Positions 11,335 through 24,112 of a stretch of DNA of 64,000 nt are shown piece by piece. The position numbers were made by a program, and so were the translations under genes. Position 1 is the first letter of the stretch. Each line of letters begins with the position of its first letter. The stretch is from Doris montereyensis (lineage: Eukaryota > Mollusca > Gastropoda > Nudibranchia > Dorididae). The stretch lies in contig JAXRKP010001069.1 in the NCBI GenBank assembly GCA_037039925.1, positions 1-64,000 of the forward strand. Reading direction: 5' to 3'. The notes beneath the pieces were generated by a model. The model was not told where the DNA came from and made no database searches. It worked only from the letters and a program-made list of their open reading frames with translations.

Positions 11335-12427
11335 TTTTCTTCTGACACCACATTGTGTGATGCCGGAGGTATTACTTAGATCTAGATTCTAGATATCTTT
11401 CGTTTGTTGTCTGACGAAGGGCTATACCCAAAACATCACGTGTTTGTTCTGTCTTTATTAGTGGAATTGTCACTGATTGTGATATTTTGCCTTAATAGAG
11501 TATGGCAAGTTGGTCAATAAAGTTTGGGAAGTTGGTTCATAGAATTTGGCAAGTCGGTTAATAGAGTTTGGCAAGTTGGTTAATAGAGTATGGGAAGTTG
11601 GTCGATAGACTTTGACAAGTTGGTTAATAGAATTTGGCCAGTTAGTAAATAGAATTTGGCAAGTTGGTAAATAGAATTTGGTCAAGTTTGGTAAATAGAA
11701 TTTGGCAAGTTGGTAAATAGAATTTGGCAAGTTGGTAAATAGAATTTGGCAAGTTGGTAAATAGAATTTGGCCAGTTGGTAAAGAGAATTTGGCCAGTTG
11801 GTAAATAAAATTTGGTCAGTTAAAAAAGAGAATTTGGCCAGTTGGTAAATAGAATTTGGCCGGTTGGTAAATAGAATTTGGCCAGTTGGTAAAGAGAATT
11901 TGGCCAGTTGGTAAATAAAATTTGGTCAGTTAAAAAAGAGAATTTGGCCAGTTGGTAAATAGAATTTGGCCGGTTGGTAAATAGAATTTGGTCAGTTGGT
12001 AAATAGAATTTGGCCAGTTTGTAAATAGAATTTGGCCAGTTGGTTTGGCCAAAAGAATTTGGCCAGTTGGTAAATAGAATTTGGTCAGTTGAAAAATAGA
12101 ATTTGGCCAGTTGGTAAATATAATTTGGCAAGTTGGTTCAAAGAATTTGGCCAGTTGGTAAATAGAATTTGGTCAGTTGAAAAATAGAATTTGGCCAGTT
12201 GGCAAATATAATTTGGTAAGTTGGTTAATAGCGTATGTAATACGAAGGAGCTACAGTGAAGTGAAGTCAGAGGCGAAATATGACAATAAGTGACAAATCC
12301 ACTAATAAAAACAGAACAAATATGTGACGTTTCGGGTAGAACCCTTCGTCAGACAACAAACGAGAAATATGTAGAATCTAGATCTAAGAAATACTTCGGC
12401 ATCACACAATGTGATGTCAGAAGAAAA
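11335..12427. mobile_element. TIR-flanked minisatellite element, HOR-A copy 3
   Basis: Left arm 11335-11491 (157 bp), right arm 12272-12427 (156 bp, one c missing in acttcggcatc). The 22-bp array contains a tandem duplication: the segment at about 11762-11830 (gaga-aatttggccag ... tcagttaaaaaagag) recurs at about 11882-11950. Left motif at 11411-11437 (+), right motif at 12326-12352 (-). Confidence 0.6.
12326..12352 (-). other. Hammerhead-like hairpin motif, copy 3
   Basis: Same sequence as copies 1 and 2, with all core positions retained. The single-base deletion in this arm lies outside the motif. Confidence 0.35.
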
Positions 12428-12946
12428 TATAAAGGAGAAAGAAAGAAAGAAAAAGACAGTGATGATAAGAAACGTAGCAGAGGGGTGTGAAGAATGAGCG
12501 AGAGTGGAAGGTTCAGATCTACAGTAAATAAATAACATGGAAATAAGTAAGTAATAAAAGGTGAGAAAGAGATAGAGAGAATGACAGAAATAAAGAGAAA
12601 GAGAGAGAGATGAAGAAAGAAAAAAGGCAGGGAAGTAAGAAAGGGAGAGAGAGACGTGTGAGTATGGGAAACAAGAAGGAAAAAAAGGATAAATGTAAGA
12701 CTACATCTATATTTCACTGGCGCTAGAAAGAAGAAATGATAGAGAATGAATAAAAGGAAGTATCAATCAAGGCAAAAATTTACACTGAAGGTGCGAAATG
12801 TATATAAATTCCATATTAATCGATGCAATAAGGGAAGAGAGTAAGCAACTTCTCTGAAATTTCAAAAAATGCCAGTTAGGACTAGCTGATGCTATCCAAG
12901 TTATCAAAGCTTCAAGTATTTTCTCCTAGGTGATAAAATAGGGTCT
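12428..12946. repeat. HOR-A copy 4 spacer
   Basis: Purine-rich, then mixed sequence, as in other copies. No gene is seen. Confidence 0.85.
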
Positions 12947-15491
12947 ATTCCGTAATGGAAAGAAAACGTGCGCAAATTTTCTTCCGGTATATGGTGAACG
13001 TATTCCGTAATGGTAAGAAACCGTGCGTGCGCAAAGTTCTTTCCGGTAAATGTTGAACCGATTCCTAAATGGTAAGAAACCGTGCGCAAAGTTCTTCCGG
13101 TAAGTGGTGAACATATTCCTTAACGGGAAGAAACCGTGCGAAAGTTGCTTTCGGTAAATTGTGAACGTATTCCGTCATGGTAAGACACCGTGCGCAAAGT
13201 TCCTTCCGATAAATGGCAAACGTATTCCGTAATGTTAAGAAACCACGCGCAAAGTTGCTTCCGATAAATGGTGAGCGCATTCCGTAATGGTAAGAAACTG
13301 TGTGCAAAGGTTCTTCCCGTAAATGGTGAACGTATTCCGTAATGGTAAGAAACTGTGCGCAAAGTTGCTTGCGGTACATGGTGAACGAATTCCGTAATGG
13401 TAAGAAACCGTGAGCAAAGTTGCTTCAGGTAAATGGTGAACGTATTCCGTCATGGTAAGAAACTCTGAGCAAAGGTCTTTTCGGTAAATGGTGAACATAT
13501 TCCGTAATGGTAAGAAACCGTGTGCAAGGTTGCTTCCGGTAAATGGTAAACGTATTGTGTAATGGTAAGAAACCGAAGAAACGCAAAGTTGCTTCCGGTT
13601 AGCAGTGAACGTATTCCGTATTCAGGTGGTAAGAAACCGTGCGCAATGTTGCATTCGGTAAATGGTGAAGGTATTCCGTAATGGTAAGAAACCACGCGCA
13701 AAGTTGCTTGCGGTAAATGGTGAGCACATTGCATAATGGTAAGAAATTGTGCGCAAAGTTGATTCAGGTAAATGGTGAACGTATTCCGTATTGGTAAGAA
13801 ACCGTGCGCAATGTTGCATTCGGTAAATGGTGAATGTATTCCGTAATGGTAAGAAACCGATCGCAAAGTTGCTTCCGGTAAAAGGTGAACTTATTCCGCA
13901 ATGGTAAGAAACTCTGTGCAAAGGTTCTTCCCCACGTAAATGTTGAACGTATGCACGTAATGGTAAGAAACCACGCAGCAAAACTTATTGCTTGCGGTAA
14001 ATGAATGTGAGCACATTGCGTAATGGTCAGAAACTGCGCAAAGGTTGCTTCAGGTAAATGGTGAACGTATTCCGTTGCTTCAATGGTAAGAAACCTTCAG
14101 GTAAATGGTGAACGCAAAACCGTGTTGCATCCGGTAAATGGTGAATGTATTCCGTAATGGTATGAAACCGATCGAAAAGTTGCTTCCGGTAAAAGGTGAA
14201 CTTATTCCGCAATGGTAAGAAACTCTGTGCAAAGGTTCTTTCCGTAAATGGTGAACGTATGCGTAATGGTAAGAAACCACGCGCAAAGTTGCTTGCGGTA
14301 AATGGTGAGCACATTCCGTAATGGTAAGAAACTGTGCGCAAAGTTGCTTCAGGTAAATGGTGAACATATTCCGTAATGGTAAGAAACCGTGCGCAATGTT
14401 GCATCCGTAAATGGTGAATGTATTCCGTAATGGTAAGAAACCGATCGCAAAAGTTGCTTCCGGTAAAAGGTGAACTTATTCCGCAATGGTAAGGAACTCT
14501 GTGCAAAGGTTCTTCCCGGAAATGGTGAACGTATTCCGTAATGGTAAGAAACGACGCCGCAAAGTTGCTTATTCCGGTAAATAATGAGCGCATTCGGTAA
14601 TGGTAAGAAACTGTGCGATTGCGAAGGTAAATGGTGAACGTATTCCCTAATGGTAAGAAACTGTGGAGCAAAGTTGCTTTTCAAATGGTGAACATATTCC
14701 GAATGGTAAGAAATCGTAATTTGCATCCGTAAATGGTGAATGTATTCCGTAATGGTAAGAAACTCTAAGCAAAGGTCTTTTCGGTAAATGGTGAACGTAT
14801 TCCGCAATGGTAAGAAACTGTGTGCAAAGGTTCTTCCCGTAAATGGTGAACGTATTCCGTAATGGTAAGAAACCACGCACAAAGTTGCTTCGGTAAAGGG
14901 TGAGCGCATTCCGTAATGGTAAGAAACTGTGTGCAAAAGTTGCTTCAGGTAAATGGTGAACGTATTCCCTAATGGTAAGAAACTGTGAGCAAAGGTCTTT
15001 TCGGTAAATGGTGAACATATTCCGTAATGGTAAGAAATCATGCGCAATGTTGCATCCGGTAAATGGTGAATGTATTCCGTAATGGTAAGAAACCGAAGCG
15101 CAAAGTTGCTTCCGGTGAACGTATTCCAAATGGTAAGAACGTAAAGGTTCTTCACAATGGTAAGAAATTGTGGTAAGAAAAGGTTCTTCCCGTAAATGGT
15201 GAACGTATTCCGTAATGGTAAGAAACTGTGCGCAAAGTTGCTTCAGGTAAATGGTGAAACGTATTCCGTAATGGTAAGAAACTATGCGCAAAGGTTCTTC
15301 TGCTAAATGGTGAATGTATTCCGTAATGGTAAGAAACGGTGCGCAAACGATATCCTGCTAAATGGTGAATGTAATCCGTAATGGTAAGAAACCATGCGCA
15401 AAGTTGTTTGCGGTAAATGGTGAAACGCGTATTCCGTAATGGTAAGAAACCGTGTGTGAAAATGGGCTTCCGGTAAATGGTGAACGTGTGT
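12947..15491. repeat. 55-bp satellite array, HOR-A copy 4
   Basis: Ordered units with disturbed zones at about 13575-13630, 13930-14130, 14560-14735 and 15095-15185. The first ~600 bp matches the other copies almost base for base, while the pentamer zone is disordered. Confidence 0.92.
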
Positions 15492-16605
15492 TTTTCTTCT
15501 GACACCACATTGTGTGATGCCGGAGGTATTACTTAGATCTAGATTCTAGATATCTTTCGTTTGTTGTCTGACGAAGGGCTATACCCAAAACATCACGTGT
15601 TTGTTCTGTCTTTATTAGTGGAATTGTCACTGATTGTGATATTTTGCCTTAATAGAGTATGGCAAGTTGGTCAATAAAGTTTGGGAAGTTGGTTCATAGA
15701 ATTTGGCAAGTCGGTTAATAGAGTTTGGTTGGTTAATAGAGTATGGGAAGTTGGTCGATAGACTAGACAAGTTGGTTAATAGAATTTGGTCGATAGACTT
15801 TGACAAGTTGGTTAATAGAATTTGGCAAGTCAGTAAATAGAATTTGGCAAGTTGGTTGGCAAGTTGGTAAATAGAATTTGGCAAGTTGGTAAATAGAATT
15901 TGGCCAGTTGGTAAATAGAATTTGGCAAGGTGGTAAAAAGAATTTGGCCAGTTGGTAAAGAGAATTTGGCCAGTTGGTAAATAAAATTTGGTCAGTTAAA
16001 AAAGAAATTTGGCCAGTTGGTAAATAGAATTTGGCCAGTTGGTAAATAGAATTTGGCCAGTTGGTAAAGAGAATTTGGCCAGTTGGTAAATAAAATTTGG
16101 TCAGTTAAAAAAGAGAATTTGGCCAGTTGGTAAATAGAATTTGGCCGGTTGGTAAATAGAATTTGGTCAGTTGAAAAAGAGAATTTGGCCAGTTGGTAAA
16201 TAGAATTTGGCAAGTTGGCCAGTTGGTAAAAGAATTTGGCCAGTTGGTAAATAGAATTTGGTCAGTTGAAAAATAGAATTTGGCCAGTTGGTAAATAGAA
16301 TTTGGCAAGTTGGTTCAAAGAATTTGGCCAGTTGGTAAATAGAATTTGGTCAGTTGAAAAATAGAATTTGGCCAGTTGGCAAATATAATTTGGTAAGTTG
16401 GTTAATAGCGTATGTAATACGAAGGAGCTACAGTGAAGTGAAGTCAGAGGCGAAATATGACAATAAGTGACAAATCCACTAATAAAAACAGAACAAATAT
16501 GTGACGTTTCGGGTAGAACCCTTCGTCAGACAACAAACGAGAAATATGTAGAATCTAGATCTAAGAAATACTTCCGGCATCACACAATGTGATGTCAGAA
16601 GAAAA
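15492..16605. mobile_element. TIR-flanked minisatellite element, HOR-A copy 4
   Basis: Left arm 15492-15648, right arm 16449-16605, each 157 bp. At the left edge the marker gtcgatagact is doubled (about 15753 and 15789), a small local duplication. A tandem duplication of the ggtcagttaaaaaag unit group is visible within about 15950-16115. Left motif at 15568-15594 (+), right motif at 16503-16529 (-). Confidence 0.6.
16503..16529 (-). other. Hammerhead-like hairpin motif, copy 4
   Basis: Same as copy 1, with all core positions retained. Confidence 0.35.
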
Positions 16606-17124
16606 TATAAAGGAGAAAGAAAGAAAGAAAAAGACAGTGATGATAAGAAACGTAGCAGAGGGGTGTGAAGAATGAGCGAGAGTGGAAGGTTCAGATCTAC
16701 AGTAAATAAATAACATGGAAATAAGTAAGTAATAAAAGGTGAGAAAGAGATAGAGAGAATGACAGAAATAAAGAGAAAGAGAGAGAGATGAAGAAAGAAA
16801 AAAGGCAGGGAAGTAAGAAAGGGAGAGAGAGACGTGTGAGTATGGGAAACAAGAAGGAAAAAAAGGATAAATGTAAGACTACATCTATATTTCACTGGCG
16901 CTAGAAAGAAGAAATGATAGAGAATGAATAAAAGGAAGTATCAATCAAGGCAAAAATTTACACTGAAGGTGCGAAATGTATATAAATTCCATATTAATCG
17001 ATGCAATAAGGGAAGAGAGTAAGCAACTTCTCTGAAATTTCAAAAAATGCCAGTTAGGACTAGCTGATGCTATCCAAGTTATCAAAGCTTCAAGTATTTT
17101 CTCCTAGGTGATAAAATAGGGTCT
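16606..17124. repeat. HOR-A copy 5 spacer
   Basis: Same structure as the copy 4 spacer. With part of the right arm (from 16479) it contains a 138-codon minus-strand open frame, Phe/Leu/Ser-rich, that is also complete in copy 7 (25092-25508) but altered or broken in the rest. I do not call it a gene. Confidence 0.85.
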
Positions 17125-19569
17125 ATTCCGTAATGGAAAGAAAACGTGCGCAAATTTTCTTCCGGTATATGGTGAACGTATTCCGTAATGGTAAGAAACC
17201 GTGCGCAAAGTTCTTTCCGGTAAATGTTGAACCGATTCCTAAATGGTAAGAAACCGTGCGCAAAGTTCTTCCGGTAAGTGGTGAACATATTCCTTAACGG
17301 GAAGAAACCGTGCGAAAGTTGCTTTCGGTAAATTGTGAACGTATTCCGTCATGGTAAGACACCGTGCGCAAAGTTCCTTCCGATAAATGGCAAACGTATT
17401 CCGTAATGTTAAGAAACCACGCGCAAAGTTGCTTCCGATAAATGGTGAGCGCATTCCGTAATGGTAAGAAACTGTGTGCAAAGGTTCTTCCCGTAAATGG
17501 TGAACGTATTCCGTAATGGTAAGAAACTGTGCGCAAAGTTGCTTGCGGTACATGGTGAACGAATTCCGTAATGGTAAGAAATCGTGAGCAAAGTTGCTTC
17601 AGGTAAATGGTGAACGTATTCCGTAATGGTAAGAAACTCTGAGCAAAGGTCTTTTCGGTAAATGGTGAACATATTCCGTAATGGTAAGAAACCGTGTGCA
17701 AGGTTGCTTCCGGTAAATGGTAAACGTATTGTGTAATGGTAAGAAACCGAGCGCAAAGTTGCTTCGGTTAGCAGTGAACGTATTCCGTAATGGTAAGAAA
17801 CCGTGCGCAATGTTGCATTCGGTAAATGGTGAAGGTATTCCGTAATGGTAAGAAACCACGCGCAAAGTTGCTTGCGGTAAATGGTGAGCACATTGCATAA
17901 TGGTAAGAAATTGTGCGCAAAGTTGATTCAGGTAAATGGTGAACGTATTCCGTATTGGTAAGAAACCGTGGTAAATGCAATGTTGCATTCGGTAAATGGT
18001 GAATGTATTCCGGTAAACCGGTTGCTTCGGTAGAAACCGATCGCAAAGTTGAACGTATCCGGTAAAAACCACTGCGCAAAGGTGAACTTATTCCGGTGAA
18101 CAATGGCAAGAAACTCTGTGCAAAGGTTCTTCCTGTAAATGTTGAACGTATGCCGTAATGGTAAGAAACCACTGCAAGCAAATGGTTGCTTATGCGGTAA
18201 ATGGTGAGCACATTGCGTAATGGTCAGAAACTGCGCAAAGTTGCTTCAGGTAAATGGTGAACGTATTCCGTAATGGTAAGAAACCGTGCGCAATGTTGCA
18301 TCCGGTAAATGGTGAATGTATTCCGTAATGGTATGAAACCGATCGAAAAGTTGCTTCCGGTAAAAGGTGAACTTATTCCGCAATGGTAAGAAACTCTGTG
18401 CAAAGGTTCTTTCCGTAAATGGTGAACGTATGCGTAATGGTAAGAAACCACGCGCAAAGTTGCTTCGGTAAATGGTGAGCACATTCCGTAATGGTAAGAA
18501 ACTGTGCGCAAAGTTGCTTCAGGTAAATGGTGAACATATTCCGTAATGGTAAGAAACCGTGCGCAATGTTGCATCCGGTAAATGGTGAATGTATTCCGTA
18601 ATGGTAAGAAACCGATCGCAAAGTTGCTTCGGTAAAAGGTGAACTTATTCCGCAATGGTAAGAAACTCTGTGCAAAGGTTCTTCCCGGAAATGGTGAACG
18701 TATTCCGTAATGGTAAGAAACGACGCCAAAAAGTTGCTTCGGTAAATGTAAATAATGAGCGCATTGCGGTGAATGGTAAAGAAACTGTGCGCAATGTTGC
18801 TTCAGGTGAATGGTGAACGTATTCCGTAATGGTAAGAAACTCTAAGCAAAGGTCTTTTCTTAAATGGTGAACGTATTCCGTAATGGTAAGAAACTGTGTG
18901 CAAAGGTTCTTCCGGTAAATTGTGAACGTATTCCGTAATGGTAAGAAACCACGCAAAAAGTTGCTTCCGGTAAATGGTGAGCGTATTCCGTAATGGTAAG
19001 AAACTGTGTGCAAAGTTGCTTTCAGGTAAATGGTGAACGTATTCCCTAATGGTAAGAAACTGTGAGCAAAGGTCTTTTCGGTAAATGGTGAACATATTCC
19101 GTAATGGTAAGAAATCATGCGCAATGTTGCATCCGGTAAATGGTGAATGTATTCCGTAATGGTAAAACCGAAACTTCGGTAAATGGTGAACAAAATGGTT
19201 GCTTCCGGTAAATGGTGAACGTATTCCACAATGGTAAGAAATTGTGTGCAAAGGTTCTTCCGTAAATGGTGAACGTATTCCGTAATGGTAAGAAACTGTT
19301 GCATCCTCTAAGTTGCTTCCGGTAAATGGTAAGAAACGTATTCCGTATTCCGTAATGGTAAGAAACTATGCGCAAAGGTTCTTCTGCTAAATGGTGAATG
19401 TATTCCGTAATGGTAAGAAACGGTGCGCAAACGATATCCTGCTAAATGGTGAATGTAATCCGTAATGGTAAGAAACCATGCGCAAAGTTGTTTGCGGTAA
19501 ATGGTGAGCGTATTCCGTAATGGTAAGAAACCGTGTGAAAACGGGCTTCGGTAAATGGTGAACGTGTGT
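17125..19569. repeat. 55-bp satellite array, HOR-A copy 5
   Basis: The most regular first half of all copies. Disordered at about 17970-18200 (for example ccggtaaaccggttgcttcg), 18720-18785 and 19160-19345. The terminal diagnostic units are intact. Confidence 0.93.
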
Positions 19570-20702
19570 TTTTCTTCTGACACCACATTGTGTGATGCCG
19601 GAGGTATTACTTAGATCTAGATTCTAGATATCTTTCGTTTGTTGTCTGACGAAGGGCTATACCCAAAACATCACGTGTTTGTTCTGTCTTTATTAGTGGA
19701 ATTGTCACTGATTGTGATATTTTGCCTTAATAGAGTATGGCAAGTTGGTCAATAAAGTTTGGGAAGTTGGTTCATAGAATTTGGCAAGTCGGTTAATAGA
19801 GTTTGGCAAGTTGGTTAATAGAGTATGGGAAGTTGGTCGATAGACTTTGACAAGTTGGTTAATAGAATTTGGCCAGTTGGTAAATAGAATTTGGCAAGTT
19901 GGTAAATAGAATTTGGCAAGTTGGTAAATAGAATTTGGCAAGTTGGTAAATAGAATTTGGCAAGTTGGTAAATAGAATTTGGCAAGTTGGTAAATAGAAT
20001 TTGGCCAGTTGGTAAAGAATTTGGCCAGTTGGTAAAAGAATTTGGCCAGTTGGTAAAGAAAATTTGGCCAGTTGGTAAAAAAATTTGAGAATTTGGCCAG
20101 TTGGTAAATAGAATTTGGCCAGTTGGTAAATAGAATTTGGCCAGTTGGTAAAGAGAATTTGGCCAGTTGGTAAATAAAATTTGGTCAGTTGGTAAGAATT
20201 TGGCCAGTTGGTAAATAGAATTTGGCCAGTTGGTAAATAGAATTTGGTCAGTTGGTAAATAGAATTTGGCCAGTTGGTAAATAAAATTTGGCCAGTTTGT
20301 AAAAGAATTTGGCAAGTTGGTAAATAGAATTTGGCCAGTTGGTAAATAGAATTTGGTCAGTTGAAAAATAGAATTTGGCCAGTTGGTAAATATAATTTGG
20401 CAAGTTGGTTCAAAGAATTTGGCCAGTTGGTAAATAGAATTTGGTCAGTTGAAAAAAATAGAATTTGGCCAGTTGGCAAATATAATTTGGTAAGTTGGTT
20501 AATAGCGTATGTAATACGAAGGAGCTACAGTGAAGTGAAGTCAGAGGCGAAATATGACAATAAGTGACAAATCCACTAATAAAAACAGAACAAATATGTG
20601 ACGTTTCGGGTAGAACCCTTCGTCAGACAACAAACGAGAAATATGTAGAATCTAGATCTAAGAAATACTTCCGGCATCACACAATGTGATGTCAGAAGAA
20701 AA
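19570..20702. mobile_element. TIR-flanked minisatellite element, HOR-A copy 5
   Basis: Left arm 19570-19726, right arm 20546-20702, each 157 bp. The 22-bp array is the longest (about 819 bp between the arms). Left motif at 19646-19672 (+), right motif at 20600-20626 (-). Confidence 0.6.
20600..20626 (-). other. Hammerhead-like hairpin motif, copy 5
   Basis: Same as copy 1, with all core positions retained. Confidence 0.35.
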
Positions 20703-21220
20703 TATAAAGGAGAAAGAAAGAAAGAAAAAGACAGTGATGATAAGAAACGTAGCAGAGGGGTGTGAAGAATGAGCGAGAGTGGAAGGTTCAGATCTACAGT
20801 AAATAAATAACATGGAAATAAGTAAGTAATAAAAGGTGAGAAAGAGATAGAGAGAATGACAGAAATAAAGAGAAAGAGAGAGAGATGAAGAAAGAAAAAA
20901 GGCAGGGAAGTAAGAAAGGGAGAGAGAGACGTGTGAGTATGGGAAACAAGAAGGAAAAAAGGATAAATGTAAGACTACATCTATATTTCACTGGCGCTAG
21001 AAAGAAGAAATGATAGAGAATGAATAAAAGGAAGTATCAATCAAGGCAAAAATTTACACTGAAGGTGCGAAATGTATATAAATTCCATATTAATCGATGC
21101 AATAAGGGAAGAGAGTAAGCAACTTCTCTGAAATTTCAAAAAATGCCAGTTAGGACTAGCTGATGCTATCCAAGTTATCAAAGCTTCAAGTATTTTCTCC
21201 TAGGTGATAAAATAGGGTCT
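20703..21220. repeat. HOR-A copy 6 spacer
   Basis: Purine-rich, then mixed sequence. One base shorter than copy 5 in the aaaaagg run near 20955. No gene is seen. Confidence 0.85.
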
Positions 21221-24112
21221 ATTCCGTAATGGAAAGAAAACGTGCGCAAATTTTCTTCCGGTATATGGTGAACGTATTCCGTAATGGTAAGAAACCGTGC
21301 GCAAAGTTCTTTCCGGTAAATGTTGAACCGATTCCTAAATGGTAAGAAACCGTGCGCAAAGTTCTTCCGGTAAGTGGTGAACATATTCCTTAACGGGGAA
21401 GAAACCGTGCGAAAGTTGCTTTCGGTAAATTGTGAACGTATTCCGTCATGGTAAGACACCGTCGCGCAAAGTTCCTTCCGATAAATGGCAAACGTATTCC
21501 GTAATGTTAAGAAACCACGCGCAAAGTTGCTTCCGATAAATGGTGAGCGCATTCCGTAATGGTAAGAAACTGTGTGCAAAGGTTCTTCCCGTAAATGGTG
21601 AACGTATTCCGTAATGGTAAGAAACTGTGCGCAAAGTTGCTTGCGGTACATGGTGAACGAATTCCGTAATGGTAAGAAATCGTGAGCAAAGTTGCTTCAG
21701 GTAAATGGTGAACGTATTCCGTAATGGTAAGAAACTCTGAGCAAAGGTCTTTTCGGTAAATGGTGAACATATTCCGTAATGGTAAGAAACCGTGTGCAAG
21801 GTTGCTTCCGGTAAATGGTAAACGTATTGTGTAATGGTAAGAAACCGAGCAAAGTTGCTTCCGGTTAGCAGTGAACGTATTCCGTAATGGTAAGAAACCG
21901 TGCGCAATGTTGCATTCGGTAAATGGTGAAGGTATTCCGTAATGGTAAGAAACCACGCGCAAAGTTGCTTGCGGTAAATGGTGAGCACATTGCATAATGG
22001 TAAGAAATTGTGCGCAAAAGTTGATTCAGGTAAATGGTGAACGTATTCCGTATTGGTAAGAAACCGTGCGCAATGTTGCATTCGGTAAATGGTGAATGTA
22101 TTCCGTAATGGTAAGAAACCGATCGCAAAGTTGCTTCCGGTAAAAGGTGAACTTATTCCGCAATGGTAAGAAACTCAAAGGTTCTTCCCGTAAATGGTGA
22201 ACGTTCTTCCGGTAAAAACCAGCGAAAAGTTGCTGGTGAGCACATTGCATAATGTAAACTGCGCAGTTGCTTCAGGTAAATGGTGGTCAGGTAAAACCGT
22301 CGCAATGTTGCATCCGGCAAAGTTGCTTGCGTAATGTAAATGGTGAATGCAATGTATTCCGTAATGGTAAGAAACTGATCGCAAAGTTGCTTCAGGTAAA
22401 TGGTGAACGTATTCCGTAATGGTAAGAAACCGTGAAACCGCAATGTTGCATCCGGTAAATGGTGAATGTATTCCGTAATGGTAAGAAACCGATCGCAAAG
22501 TTGCTTCCGGTAAAAGGTGAACTTATTCCGCAATGGTAAGAAACTCTGTGCAAAGGTTCTTTCCAAAATGGTGAACGTATTCCGTAATGGTAAGAAAATC
22601 TGTGCAAGGTTGCTTCCGGTAAATGGTGAACGTATTCCGTAATGGTAAGAAACCGAAGCGCAAAGTTGCTTCAGGTAAATGGTGAACGTATTCCGTAATG
22701 GTAAGAAACCGTGTGAAATGTTGCATTCAGGTAAATGGTGAATGTATTCCGTAATGGTAAAAACCGATCGAAATGGTGAACATTCCGTAATGGTAAGAAA
22801 CTTGCTGTGAAATGTTGTATTCCGTAAATGGTGAACGTATTCCGTAATGGTAAGAAACGAAAAGTTGCTTTCGGTAAATGGTGAACTGTATTCCGTAATG
22901 GTAAGAAACCACGCCAAAGTTGCTTGCAAAATTGCTTCCCGTAAATGGTGAACATTCATAAATCCGTAATGGTAAATGGTGAATGTAACCGATCGTAAAA
23001 GTTGCTTCAAGAAACTCTGTGGTAAATGGTGAACACATTCCGTAATGGTAAGAAACTGTCGCGCAAAGTTGCTTCCGGTAAATGGTGAACATATTCCGTA
23101 ATGGTAAGAAACCGTGCGCAATGTTGCATCCGGTAAATGGTGAATGTATTCCGTAATGGAAACCGAAACCGCATCGCAAAGTTGCTTCCGGGTAAAAACC
23201 GATCTGCAAAGGTGAAACTTATTCCGCAATGGTAAGGAACTCTGTGCAAAGGTTCTTCCGGAAATGGTGAACGTATTCCGTAATGGTAAGAAACGACGCA
23301 AAAAGTTGCTTCAGGTAAATAATGAAAGGCGGTAAATTCGGTAATGGTAAGAAACTGTGCGCAAAATGTTGCTTCAGGTGAATGGTGAACGTATTCCGTA
23401 ATGGTAAGAAACTCTAAGCAAAGGTCTTTTCGGTAAATGGTGAACGTATTCCGCAATGGTAAGAAAACTGTGTGCAAAGGTTCTTCCGTAAATTGTGAAC
23501 GTATTCCGTAATGGTAAGAAACCACGCACAAAGTTGCTTCGGTAAAGGGTGAGCGCATTCCGTAATGGTAAGAAACTGTGTGCAAAGTTGCTTCAGGTAA
23601 ATGGTGAACGTATTCCCTAATGGTAAGAAACTGTGAGCAAAGGTCTTTTCGGTAAATGGTGAACATATTCCGTAATGGTAAGAAATCATGCGCAATGTTG
23701 CATCCGGTAAATGGTGAATGTATTCCGTAATGGTAAGAAACCGAGCGCAAAGTTGCTTCCGGTAAACGGTGAACGTATTCCACAATGGTAAGAAATTGTG
23801 TGCAAAGGTTCTTCCCGTAAATGGTGAACGTATTCCCTCTAATGGTAAGAAACTGTGCGCAAAGTTGCTTGCGCTAAATGGTGAAACGTATTCCGTATTG
23901 GTAAGAAACTATGCGCAAAGGTTCTTCTGCTAAATGGTGAATGTATTCCGTAATGGTAAGAAACGGTGCGCAAACGATATCCTGCTAAATGGTGAATGTA
24001 ATCCGTAATGGTAAGAAACCATGCGCAAAGTTGTTTATGTAAATGGTGAGCGTATTCCGTAATGGTAAGAAACCGTGTGAAAACGGGCTTCCGGTAAATG
24101 GTGAACGTGTGT
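21221..24112. repeat. 55-bp satellite array, HOR-A copy 6 (longest, ~2.9 kb)
   Basis: About 350-450 bp longer than the other arrays. The extra length sits in the most disordered zone of the window (about 22170-23220), where pentamer fragments are joined in irregular order and phase. The beginning (to about 22160) and the end (from about 23400) keep the normal order, so the expansion is internal. Confidence 0.92.

Noticed and set aside
12290..12490. 66-codon plus-strand frame across the copy-3 right arm
   Set aside because: Exists only because of a one-base deletion in this arm; absent from the other six copies.
16479..16895. 138-codon minus-strand frame over spacer and right inverted repeat
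   Set aside because: Intact only at 16479-16895 and 25092-25508; shifted or truncated elsewhere by homopolymer length changes. Composition is dictated by the purine-rich strand.
22153..23301. 382-codon and similar minus-strand frames in the 55-bp arrays
   Set aside because: They arise because the 55-bp unit has no stop on the minus strand. They differ in extent in every copy and show no domain.
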